In this document: positions 56,665-64,000 of the stretch, in pieces
How positions within the stretch are numbered: position 1 is the stretch's first letter
Layout of the letters: each line of letters opens with the position of its first letter
Source of the DNA: a virus
Virus record (IMG/VR): IMGVR_UViG_3300023179_006134
Location: 22,037 to 86,036 of that record
DNA length: 64,000 bases
Direction: 5' to 3' (one strand)
Made by a program: the position numbers and the translations under genes
Notes under the pieces: model-generated
The model's database searches: none
Seen by the model: the letters and a program-made list of their open reading frames with translations, nothing else
Told to the model about the DNA's origin: nothing

Positions 56665-57466
56665 ATTTTTTTAAATATTGTTGATTTGAATAGTACCCAA
56701 TTAATTGTTCTTTATTCATTGATTGAATTTTTTCCCACTCTTGCATATTTGAATTCATGTGGGGATTATTAAACCAAGAGTTTTCTCCTCTTGCATGTTC
56801 TAAATGATAAACGTAATCATTTATTCTTCCAACATTATATCCTAAAGTTGTAAATCTGTAAAACCTTTCTTTATCCTCTGGAGCATATGCTTTAAAATTT
56901 TCATTTTCTAATCCACCATCAATATACACTTGACGATTAAAAAATTGAACCCAACCGAAATCAGAAGTATGAATATTTGAGTGATTATCAAGATATTCAA
57001 AATCTCCTGTTTGCAAAAAATGTGAAACTACTTCATCAGTTGCATTAACCTGTTTCTGATACATTCCCTGTTCATATGGGTAGATTACATCATGCGTATG
57101 ATGAAGAATTGATTGATATGCTTCATGATAGGAATTTAATGGAAGTAAAACATCACAATCATAATTAACGACAATCTCAGTATTTGCTTCAATAACCATT
57201 TCATTCAGAACTTTCTGACGATGAAATAGTGGTTCATCATTTTTCTCAAAAATATGTTTAATTTTAATATCAATATCTAAAATATCTTCCAAAACAGGAA
57301 AAGCATCTCTTTGAAAGATTGATTCTGAATCAACTTCTTTTATAATAATATTTGTGTCAAAATTTTCTAACAGAAATGCTGTCGTTGTAATAACATTACG
57401 CAACCTATCTTGAGATTCAATACGAATTGGAATAATAAATGTTGCTTCTGATAAATCAATTTTCAT
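56651..57466 (-). CDS. Glycosyltransferase, GT2/GT27-like
   Basis: A 271-residue protein from MKIDLSEATFIIPIRIES, a start that overlaps the upstream stop. FIIPIRIESQDRLRNVITTTAFL and IVVNYDCDVLLPLNSYHEA (DxD in NYDCDV) mark a GT-A glycosyltransferase; FGWVQFFNRQVYIDGGLENENF and APEDKERFYRFTTLG are the C-terminal galactosyltransferase-like segment. Donor unknown. Confidence 0.72.
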   Translation of the reverse strand: MKIDLSEATFIIPIRIESQDRLRNVITTTAFLLENFDTNIIIKEVDSESIFQRDAFPVLEDILDIDIKIKHIFEKNDEPLFHRQKVLNEMVIEANTEIVVNYDCDVLLPLNSYHEAYQSILHHTHDVIYPYEQGMYQKQVNATDEVVSHFLQTGDFEYLDNHSNIHTSDFGWVQFFNRQVYIDGGLENENFKAYAPEDKERFYRFTTLGYNVGRINDYVYHLEHARGENSWFNNPHMNSNMQEWEKIQSMNKEQLIGYYSNQQYLKKYVSI

Positions 57467-58220
57467 CGGGATACTTTTTTGTTTTAAGGAAATCAAAATG
57501 TTTTGATTGAATTTGCTGAAGTTCTTGTTTATTAACTAACCATTGCTTACCATTAGGAGCAGAACAAACTGCATTGTAGTCAACTCCAGAAGCACTCATT
57601 CTGCCATCATGTTCACGATTAGCAATCAGAACATCAGAAATAATCATTGGCATTCCATATTCTACTCTCATTCTATGATACAGTTCTGTATCAATTAAAA
57701 GTTTTAACTTCTCATCCATATACATTTTCGCTTCATTTAATATAGCAATGCATGATGGACTGCCAAGATAATTATTACCCTCTAACGTCATATCTGCCCA
57801 AAAAGGAACACAATTTCTGTGAGTTTCTACACCATTTGTAGTATGTGTAAATCCATGAAATAACCACTTACACTCAGTTTTATCAAAAGTATTTTTAATT
57901 TTCTCAAGTGCTCTGTCACTAACAAAGATATCATCTTGATAAATTAGTTTAATAATTCTACCTTCTGCATTTTCTAAAGCACAGTTGGTATTGGATGCCT
58001 GAAATCCTCTACCATTTGGATTTTGAATATAAGTGATTTGAAAATCATAATTACATTCTCTACAAAAATTCATGATTTCAGTATCTTTACTGTGATCTGA
58101 AATTACAACATCAAAGTCCTGAAAGGTTTGTGTTGATAAAGATTTGAATAACTCATTCAAATACTTTACACCTTCACCTTTATATTCATAGGTTGGAATA
58201 CACACAGAAATTTCAGACAT
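57456..58220 (-). CDS. GT2-family glycosyltransferase
   Basis: A 254-residue protein. The start SEISVCIPTYEYKGEGVKYL, DFDVVISDHSKDTEIM, GRGFQASNTNCALENAEGRII and KLIYQDDIFVSDRAL (Asp pair) are GT2 features. The N-terminal NDP-sugar site is complete. It overlaps the downstream GT start and the upstream GT11 stop, so it is part of one translated array. Confidence 0.85.
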   Translation of the reverse strand: MSEISVCIPTYEYKGEGVKYLNELFKSLSTQTFQDFDVVISDHSKDTEIMNFCRECNYDFQITYIQNPNGRGFQASNTNCALENAEGRIIKLIYQDDIFVSDRALEKIKNTFDKTECKWLFHGFTHTTNGVETHRNCVPFWADMTLEGNNYLGSPSCIAILNEAKMYMDEKLKLLIDTELYHRMRVEYGMPMIISDVLIANREHDGRMSASGVDYNAVCSAPNGKQWLVNKQELQQIQSKHFDFLKTKKYPDEN

Positions 58221-59016
58221 CTAGATATTCCCACCTATCAATAAAAATATCAGTTGGATCTTCTCCATCAGGACCAAACCACAATTTTGGTCCAATTACA
58301 TTATTATGCCCTGCTAACCAAGCCCCCCACCAAGAGAAAGTAGAATTGGCAATGATTTGATACTGGCACATACTCATCATGCACATATCAGTGATGTTAT
58401 CACCACCTTCAGAAATTAAAAATCTATCATCATTAAAAAATTCTTGTTGGTTACACCACTTTGAATCATCAGAAAATACAAGAACTGGCAATTCTTTATC
58501 AAACTTAGACAATGCCTCTTCATAATAAGTCAAGGAAAGCACTGGATGGTATGTTGGTTTAATAAGATGATCTGTTCTGCGAACATGTAAAGAAATTGCG
58601 TTGCCTTCAGGAACAATACTATCAAAAATTTGTTTACACATATTCCAAACGTCATCTCTCCAAGTAAAATCTTGACGAATCTCAGATTCAATATGTGAAA
58701 AATATTTTTCTGACTGAAAATAACCATAAAGGTTGGTATTATCAGGACAATGTTTTACTAAATCTTTATCATACCTAAAAGAACTTTCTTGCTTATATGG
58801 AGCATCCAAAAGACTGACATGTTTTACATTAGGTAATTTAAATGCCATGAATAATTTGTGTTGATTTTCTTCATCATAAAATTCTTCATCTGAATCGGGT
58901 CCTGGTGGAATACACCACTCATATCCACGAGCAACAGCAATACCTTTAGTTGCTGCATATTGAAACATTTGATTTCCAAATCGTCCGTTTTTTCCTAAGT
59001 GATTATGTCCAATCAT
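58213..59016 (-). CDS. GT11-like fucosyltransferase
   Basis: A 267-residue paralogue of 55819-56664: NHLGKNGRFGNQMFQYAATKGIA, SLHVRRTDH (HxRR motif, with T in place of G), MCQYQIIANSTFSWWGAWLAG. It has the same size and the same GT11 motif set. The duplication suggests a glycan with more than one fucose-type linkage. Confidence 0.85.
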   Translation of the reverse strand: MIGHNHLGKNGRFGNQMFQYAATKGIAVARGYEWCIPPGPDSDEEFYDEENQHKLFMAFKLPNVKHVSLLDAPYKQESSFRYDKDLVKHCPDNTNLYGYFQSEKYFSHIESEIRQDFTWRDDVWNMCKQIFDSIVPEGNAISLHVRRTDHLIKPTYHPVLSLTYYEEALSKFDKELPVLVFSDDSKWCNQQEFFNDDRFLISEGGDNITDMCMMSMCQYQIIANSTFSWWGAWLAGHNNVIGPKLWFGPDGEDPTDIFIDRWEYLDV

Positions 59017-59717
59017 GACAATTCAATTCCTGGTGGTAGCCGATAATGAAATCCAAATGGAGTGATACCTTCACACTCGGGTAATCTTGTTTCTTGGGAG
59101 AACCTCACTGCAACTTCAACTGGAGCAAACTTGCATCCTTGATCAACATATATGTGTTTGTTGTGAACGCATATATTCCCGTCCCCGTGATAGTTTACAA
59201 CACCCTCGGGCATCCAATAAAAGTCACTGTTGTTTACTTCCCAAGGAACCTCAACTTTATTTGGGACATCTAAAAGTTTTTTGCTCATTAAACAAAATCC
59301 ACCATTACCAACTCTTTGATGATCACCAAAAGGATCAATATATGCATCTTCAACTAATGCCCAAGGAGCACCAATATAATCATACTCCAACCAAGTATTA
59401 TCCCATTTTTCCGGGAATAATACAAATCCATCAGATTGTATCAATAAACAATGTGAGGTTTGAATATGTTCCCCTACTTTATAAACCCAATAATAATTGT
59501 AGTCATTATAATTATTAACTTCTATTACTGGTTCTTCTAAAATTATTCCATCTGGTTCTAATTTGGAACGATATTGTTCTATTTGTTCTTTAGAAGTAAC
59601 TAATTTGACAGAACCATACTCTATACCACTCATACTTGTATAGAGTGCTCTTATAGTTTCTTCTATCTTTGGAGTATTATCAAAAGCAAATAAAGTTACA
59701 TCAGATAAATTTATCAC
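59013..59717 (-). CDS. DUF5672-type glycosyltransferase-like protein
   Basis: A 234-residue protein with a GTG start overlapping the next gene's stop. LFAFDNTPKIEETIRALYTS, HCLLIQSDGFVLFPEKWDNTWL, YDYIGAPWA, VGNGGFCLMSKKLLD are DUF5672 features; these proteins occur in glycan clusters and look like GT-A enzymes. Reaction unknown. Confidence 0.75.
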   Translation of the reverse strand: MINLSDVTLFAFDNTPKIEETIRALYTSMSGIEYGSVKLVTSKEQIEQYRSKLEPDGIILEEPVIEVNNYNDYNYYWVYKVGEHIQTSHCLLIQSDGFVLFPEKWDNTWLEYDYIGAPWALVEDAYIDPFGDHQRVGNGGFCLMSKKLLDVPNKVEVPWEVNNSDFYWMPEGVVNYHGDGNICVHNKHIYVDQGCKFAPVEVAVRFSQETRLPECEGITPFGFHYRLPPGIELS

Positions 59718-60283
59718 TTCTTAAATCCCCAAAAATACAAATCACAATGATTTTCTTCTACTACAAATTCATAGGAAGAAAATATTTCATCAACATCAAT
59801 TGCATCACGAACGTCTTTCTCTGTTACATTATAATAATATTCAGTTTGCCAATCATTATGCTTTGCACTTGGCATAACTGTCCATGTTGGATCTGTTTCT
59901 AACATATACTGTTGCATCGAACCTACACCATGAACAGGTCTGCCAGTAGTAGCACATGCAAACAAAATAAATCCACCACTCTTTAACATTCTAACTGCAT
60001 TCTGCAAACTTTCTTTGTAATAAGGATTGTGTTCCCAACACTCACTAGAAACAATTACATCAAATGACTCATCTGGTGCATCATATTTCTGTGCCTCACA
60101 AACAATATCAACTCCTGGACCTTCTTCAATATCCAATCCTAAAACTGTAGAATTTTTAAATAGATATGAATTTGTTCCATTTAAATCATAGGAACCAATA
60201 TCTAAAACTTTTTTATTAACAAAAGTTTCTGGAAATCTTTTTTGGACTGTTTCAAAATAATCACGTTGTTCTTTATGTGCCAT
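59714..60283 (-). CDS. SAM-dependent methyltransferase
   Basis: A 189-residue class I methyltransferase from the ATG at 60281-60283, which has a GGAG site 7 bases upstream. VLDIGSYDLNGTNSYLF is motif I (a variant GxG site), VLGLDIEEGPGVDIV motif II, and FDVIVSSECWEHNPYYKESLQ motif IV. It probably methylates a sugar of the cluster product. A hairpin at 60323-60351 lies upstream. Confidence 0.82.
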   Translation of the reverse strand: MAHKEQRDYFETVQKRFPETFVNKKVLDIGSYDLNGTNSYLFKNSTVLGLDIEEGPGVDIVCEAQKYDAPDESFDVIVSSECWEHNPYYKESLQNAVRMLKSGGFILFACATTGRPVHGVGSMQQYMLETDPTWTVMPSAKHNDWQTEYYYNVTEKDVRDAIDVDEIFSSYEFVVEENHCDLYFWGFKK

Positions 60284-60322
60284 TATGTTCTCCAATTTAA
60301 AGATAAAAGAATTTTACTATTT

Positions 60323-60351
60323 AACATTTATAAGTCGCCTTTATAAATGTT
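60323..60351. repeat. Perfect 11-bp inverted repeat
   Basis: AACATTTATAA (60323-60333) and TTATAAATGTT (60341-60351) around a 7-base loop, covering the stop of the GT11 gene at 60328. It might act as a weak terminator or mRNA stabiliser; the right arm contains a TATAAATG near-late box on each strand. Confidence 0.7.
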
Positions 60352-61218
60352 GGAAGTCTTTTTATACTCTTCCCATTCTACTCTACATTGCTCAGGTGTA
60401 AAGAGGTTACCTGACCTATCCATATAGTGACTTGGATAACTATATATGCTGCATCCAAGAGACCACCATCCTTGAGAAAGATTGTGATGAAACCAGTATT
60501 TTGGAGCAATACAATATTCTAAAGTTTCACTTGTCCAAAGTGGAAAACAAGCAAAAGTAGAAGTAGAGCATATTACGTTTCTTGCATTTTTGATAGCAAC
60601 ATAGTCCCATGCAACGTCAACATGATATGCGGGATATTCTGGTAACATCGCATTTGCTGTTTTTTCATCATCAGTAACAATACAAAACTCCATGTCGGGA
60701 TTATATTCAAGCATTCTTTGAATAGCATAGTCCCAATATTTCCGAGGTACAAATCCACCAGCATTACCAACCATATCTCCACCACGAAAATTCAGCACAC
60801 AAATATTTTTATCATTTGTATCCATATGTTCGTATTCTTCTTTAACCTTTAACCAATCTTTAACTAAGTCAAGTCTGTCTCCAAAATATTCTTCAGATTG
60901 CAAATTTCCATATATTATAGTATTATCAGGTATTGATAGTAGTTTCTTATCAGTTAAACGAATATCAGTTCTAAGTTGAGAATCAGTCCATGCTCCGTGA
61001 CGATACTCATTGTATCTAGTAAGTCCATCTGAAACTTCCTTTCCATAATCAAGATTCATAAAGTAGAATCCTTTTTTGTTTACTCTAGAATCTCCAGCAT
61101 TTCTAAGTCCACCAATACCAAAATCATATCCAAGTCTATGAGCCAACATTCTAGTTGTCACATAACAAAATAACTGGTTACCAAGTCCCTGTCCGTGAAT
61201 AAATTCTGTAGATAACAT
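60328..61218 (-). CDS. GT11-like glycosyltransferase
   Basis: A 296-residue protein, more divergent. FIHGQGLGNQLFCYVTTRMLA and YGNLQSEEYFGDRL are GT11-like; the nucleotide motif is VLNFRGGDMVG, with F-R-G-G in place of HVRRGD, so donor specificity may differ. ICSTSTFACFPLWTSETLEYCIAPKYW parallels the third motif. Likely a sugar transferase of the same cluster. Confidence 0.72.
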   Translation of the reverse strand: MLSTEFIHGQGLGNQLFCYVTTRMLAHRLGYDFGIGGLRNAGDSRVNKKGFYFMNLDYGKEVSDGLTRYNEYRHGAWTDSQLRTDIRLTDKKLLSIPDNTIIYGNLQSEEYFGDRLDLVKDWLKVKEEYEHMDTNDKNICVLNFRGGDMVGNAGGFVPRKYWDYAIQRMLEYNPDMEFCIVTDDEKTANAMLPEYPAYHVDVAWDYVAIKNARNVICSTSTFACFPLWTSETLEYCIAPKYWFHHNLSQGWWSLGCSIYSYPSHYMDRSGNLFTPEQCRVEWEEYKKTSNIYKGDL

Positions 61219-61223
61219 ATGTT

Positions 61224-62231
61224 TTAAAGTACCTCAAGCATAGAGGGGTCTTCGTCCCAATTCTCTTCCATATGGTGATGTGAATTGTCCACTTTACCAA
61301 ACCTTGCCTTAAGGCACATTTTTTCAAACCAATGAGGAAGACTCAAATAAATTAAATCCATCGATTGAGACCTAATAAAAAGTTCTTCATTTTTAAGTAA
61401 TAAATTTTCGGTAATTTCAGAATAATCATCCACAAATAAAACTGGAAAATCTTTATACAATTCTTCCAAATAAGAATATCTCTTCATAACAGGAACTCTA
61501 CGCATGTATAAAACTTCCCAATTTCTATGACAATCAATAGCATTTCCTCTTGGGCACAATACAAATTGATGATTTCTCAATCCAAAAAGAAACTCATCAT
61601 AATTTACTCTCTGATTATCAACAGATGCCCATTCTCTATTCATAAATATTTGCTTTGTCCCTTCCCTATCGGTATGAGATTTTTCGTTATAACTTACATA
61701 CAAAAGTTTTTTTGTAGTATGTGAATAGGTATTTCTCATTGCAAGTTTTAAATATTCATCACGAATATCCTCTAGATGCATTTTTCTTTGTATCCCATAA
61801 GGAGCAGGAATTACTTTTTTACCGTGACTAATTGCATTAACTGCAAATATACAAAGAACATTATCAGGAATTAAATCAAAAATATAATCATCTATTGGAG
61901 TATCTTCAAGATTAGTGAAAATAATAAACTTCATATCGGAAAAATTTGAACAAAGTTTAAGAAGATCACTCTTCTCCATTAAAGATTCTACAATTGAACG
62001 ATCATCATCTTTAACATCAACAATATGTCTTTTATATAAACGAATATTATCTATAAACAATGTCATATAATCACGACTTTTCTTTATATTGAACAACTTA
62101 CTCACAAACTCTATATTTGTAAGATTTGCATCTTTCATAAAAGAAGTATAGATATTTCCCCACTGCCCCCCTTGATCTCCAAAAGAGTAATCACACAATC
62201 TTGATAATGCAACACCTTCTATCAGTTCCAT
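61224..62231 (-). CDS. Exostosin-like (GT47-type) glycosyltransferase
   Basis: A 335-residue protein. The C-terminal half has FVLCPRGNAIDCHRNWEVLYMRRVPVMK and LYKDFPVLFVDDYSEITENLL, the exostosin/GT47 nucleotide-sugar pattern (PRG-x-x-D-x-HRxWE). The N-terminus is variable. GT47 enzymes add glucuronate, galactose or xylose; a link with the uronate made by the 53955 dehydrogenase is plausible. Confidence 0.7.
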   Translation of the reverse strand: MELIEGVALSRLCDYSFGDQGGQWGNIYTSFMKDANLTNIEFVSKLFNIKKSRDYMTLFIDNIRLYKRHIVDVKDDDRSIVESLMEKSDLLKLCSNFSDMKFIIFTNLEDTPIDDYIFDLIPDNVLCIFAVNAISHGKKVIPAPYGIQRKMHLEDIRDEYLKLAMRNTYSHTTKKLLYVSYNEKSHTDREGTKQIFMNREWASVDNQRVNYDEFLFGLRNHQFVLCPRGNAIDCHRNWEVLYMRRVPVMKRYSYLEELYKDFPVLFVDDYSEITENLLLKNEELFIRSQSMDLIYLSLPHWFEKMCLKARFGKVDNSHHHMEENWDEDPSMLEVL

Positions 62232-63076
62232 GGCTTAATAAATTCTGAATACTTTTCTTGGTTATTTTGAATATATTCCGGATAAGTATCGTCAATAGGA
62301 ATTGTTTGTAACATTCCACGATTTAAAGGGTCAATTCCTTTTTCTATTTTTTCTTCAGCATTTCCCACAACTTCTGGAGTGTTACATTCTGAATGTTCAT
62401 ATGACTGCATTTTAAGTCTAAAATTGTCTGCTGTGCCAAAACAACTCCAATGCCAACCAGCATTTTCAATTTTATATGCATTTTTATGATCTTGGCGATG
62501 CTCATCAATAGTGGTTTCTTTGAGATGTTTCCAAGAACATATTCTAGACCCCATCCAATTTTCTTCACCAAGGTAATTTAACTTATAATAAAAAGATCGA
62601 CATAAAGAAAGATAGTGATTATTTGGATCAAACCAATCAAGATTTTCTAAAACATATGGATTAATTATTTCATCAGCATCACTTGTAATAATTAAATCAT
62701 CATCAGATGCTCCTGCATTTTCAATACCAAACGCACTATTATTTCTATTAAAAAGTGCTCTTTGAAATCTAATTGGAAGTTGAATCATTGGAGTTCCATA
62801 TGGATCTAAATCCTTATATGCAACATGATATTTTGTTTTTTCCAACATGTGATCGAAATTATTTGGAATTTCTTCAGTCACATAATGAATAATTTTATCA
62901 TTCCACCTAGAGAATCTATCTCTATTTTCCTGATAATAAAGAGGTTTCTCATTACCACTTACGGTAAATGGAGATTCAGTAAGAACAAAGTAATCTACAA
63001 CATCATTCAAGATGTTGAGACGCATTTCCAACAATTCCAGTTCATTGAAAAAAATAAACGAATCAAATACTTTCAT
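62222..63076 (-). CDS. GT17-like glycosyltransferase
   Basis: A 284-residue protein. The start VFDSFIFFNELELLEMRLNIL, VDYFVLTESPFTVSGNEKPL and DDLIITSDADEIINPYVLENL (DAD motif) follow the GT17 family of N-acetylglucosaminyltransferases. GAGASDD-type and GWHWSCFG segments also fit. It overlaps the next gene start by 10 bases. Confidence 0.82.
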   Translation of the reverse strand: MKVFDSFIFFNELELLEMRLNILNDVVDYFVLTESPFTVSGNEKPLYYQENRDRFSRWNDKIIHYVTEEIPNNFDHMLEKTKYHVAYKDLDPYGTPMIQLPIRFQRALFNRNNSAFGIENAGASDDDLIITSDADEIINPYVLENLDWFDPNNHYLSLCRSFYYKLNYLGEENWMGSRICSWKHLKETTIDEHRQDHKNAYKIENAGWHWSCFGTADNFRLKMQSYEHSECNTPEVVGNAEEKIEKGIDPLNRGMLQTIPIDDTYPEYIQNNQEKYSEFIKPWN

Positions 63077-63079
63077 GTT

Positions 63080-63682
63080 TCACTCCTTAATATAAAAGGC
63101 ATCACCCCAGTCACCATGCCATGCTTCGGCAACTTTGATCAATCCAAAATTTTGTAAGTATGCGGTTAGATCTTCAATCATAGCGCACTTTTTATAAACT
63201 TCAGCACGGTTTACTTCAGTATAAACATAATCAATAGTTTTTAGTGTTTGGGATCCACCCCTCAGGACTTCCAATTCATATCCCTGTACATCCATATTTA
63301 AAAAATTGTAAGGGTGAGGATATCCAATCTCTTCATCAAGTGTAGAGACATCAACCATAAACTTTTCACTAAACACAATGTCTGGGTAGTCCACAACCAA
63401 TCCAGGTTCCAGGAGAGAACCAGTTAATCCAGTTGGATCAGATATAATCTCTGCTTCACCAACAAAATTTCCAAGTGCTTTGTTCACCAGAGTGGGTCTC
63501 ATGCCAACACGCTCTGCCTTAGCAGCAAGTTGATCGAAGCAATGTTTTTGTGGTTCAAAAATAATAAGGTTATCAATACCTTGATAATCCTCAATTTCAT
63601 CCCCAATGTGCCCACCAACATGAATGACACCTTTAATATCAACGTTATGTTCTTTCCTCAATCGATTAAAGTCTAATAACAT
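63080..63682 (-). CDS. FkbM-family methyltransferase
   Basis: A 200-residue protein. VDIKGVIHVGGHIGDEIEDYQ is the SAM site, NLIIFEPQKHCFDQLAAKAE motif II, LNMDVQGYELEVLRGGSQTL the FkbM catalytic block, and YVYTEVNRAEVYKKC near the end. It methylates a hydroxyl, probably on a sugar. The start overlaps the upstream gene end. Confidence 0.85.
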   Translation of the reverse strand: MLLDFNRLRKEHNVDIKGVIHVGGHIGDEIEDYQGIDNLIIFEPQKHCFDQLAAKAERVGMRPTLVNKALGNFVGEAEIISDPTGLTGSLLEPGLVVDYPDIVFSEKFMVDVSTLDEEIGYPHPYNFLNMDVQGYELEVLRGGSQTLKTIDYVYTEVNRAEVYKKCAMIEDLTAYLQNFGLIKVAEAWHGDWGDAFYIKE

Positions 63683-64000
63683 TTTAGAATAACCTCACTA
63701 AATTCCACATCTTCATTTAAAAATTGTTTCCACATATGTTCACCAATTACTAAAGGATCAATCCACCAATCTTCATAGGGATTGCCTTCATTTTTTATAT
63801 TTTTAATAACTCTTTGATATCCAAGAGATGACAGTATTTGCCAATGTTCTATTTGAACGTCTTGGCCACCTGAATATAAATCTGTTTCAAAAGTAATCAC
63901 GGAAAATCTATAGTCTTCAAGGGGGAGTTTTTTCAAACATTCTAAAGTAATTTGTGGTGGATCACAGTCCAACTGCAAGTAATCAATTTGTTTTGGATAC
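63673..64000 (-). CDS. Methyltransferase-like protein, partial
   Basis: The gene enters from the right edge; about 109 C-terminal residues are seen. IDYLQLDCDPPQITLECLKKL is like the DxE/P block of FkbM-type methyltransferases and VITFETDLYSGGQDVQIEHW and YEDWWIDPLVIG follow the pattern of a relative common in phage glycan clusters. The start is outside the window. Confidence 0.65.
   Translation of the reverse strand, partial: YPKQIDYLQLDCDPPQITLECLKKLPLEDYRFSVITFETDLYSGGQDVQIEHWQILSSLGYQRVIKNIKNEGNPYEDWWIDPLVIGEHMWKQFLNEDVEFSEVILKCY

Noticed and set aside
1-64000. tRNA genes, CRISPR arrays, insertion sequences, integrase or attachment sites
   Set aside because: I saw no T-loop/acceptor patterns, no regularly spaced repeats, and no transposase or recombinase motifs. 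A tRNA scan could still find a divergent one.

Overview
The window is a piece of a T4-like cyanophage genome (contractile-tailed myovirus of the Kyanoviridae type) that infects Synechococcus or a close relative. The evidence is an AT-rich, tightly packed gene set that mixes T4 core genes (gp4, gp5-, gp26-, gp27-, gp48-, gp53-, gp54-like baseplate/tail genes, gp32, gp33, gp59) with cyanophage auxiliary genes (psbA, hli, speD, phoH, thyX, glutaredoxin, 2OG-Fe(II) oxygenases). Most genes lie on the minus strand; 37.0-40.0 kb and 50.3-50.7 kb lie on the plus strand.

Layout. 0-7 kb: a surface-glycan decoration cluster (split and intact carbamoyltransferases, two sulfotransferases, glycosyltransferases, two 2OG oxygenases). 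7.0-9.1 kb: two related adhesins with C-type-lectin-like ends; the first has the codon signature of a diversity-generating retroelement (DGR) target and is followed by a truncated accessory variability determinant (Avd). 9-19 kb: tail fibre and very large virion proteins. 19.0-19.8 kb: a small early transcription unit with a consensus sigma70 promoter and a terminator, set inside the late region. 19.8-37 kb: baseplate hub, tape measures and tail assembly chaperones. 37-40 kb, plus strand: gp4, an unknown, gp48, gp53. 40-48 kb: replication, nucleotide and small early genes ending in gp32. 48-53 kb: psbA with a structured leader, a two-part endolysin, hli and an SLH-domain porin. 53-64 kb: a second, larger glycan cluster with a nucleotide-sugar dehydrogenase, three GT11-like fucosyltransferases, other glycosyltransferases, methyltransferases and an NAD synthetase.

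The most interesting signals are about how proteins are made or varied. (1) A C39-like peptidase gene ends in an A AAA AAG heptamer and a stop, followed 8 nt later by a perfect 14-bp stem; a -1 shift joins it to a GH24 lysozyme ORF that has no start codon of its own. (2) The gp26-like chaperone ends in T TTT TTC and a stop, with a perfect palindrome downstream; a -1 shift joins it to a 54-residue gp51-like ORF. (3) The adhesin plus Avd remnant looks like a DGR whose reverse transcriptase and template repeat are missing from the window.

Probable control: several TTGACA-N17-TATAAT-type promoters mark early or photosynthesis-linked units, and NATAAATA boxes mark late units. No tRNA, rRNA, integrase, insertion sequence or CRISPR array was recognised. 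All homology statements come from reading motifs by eye; no database search was run.
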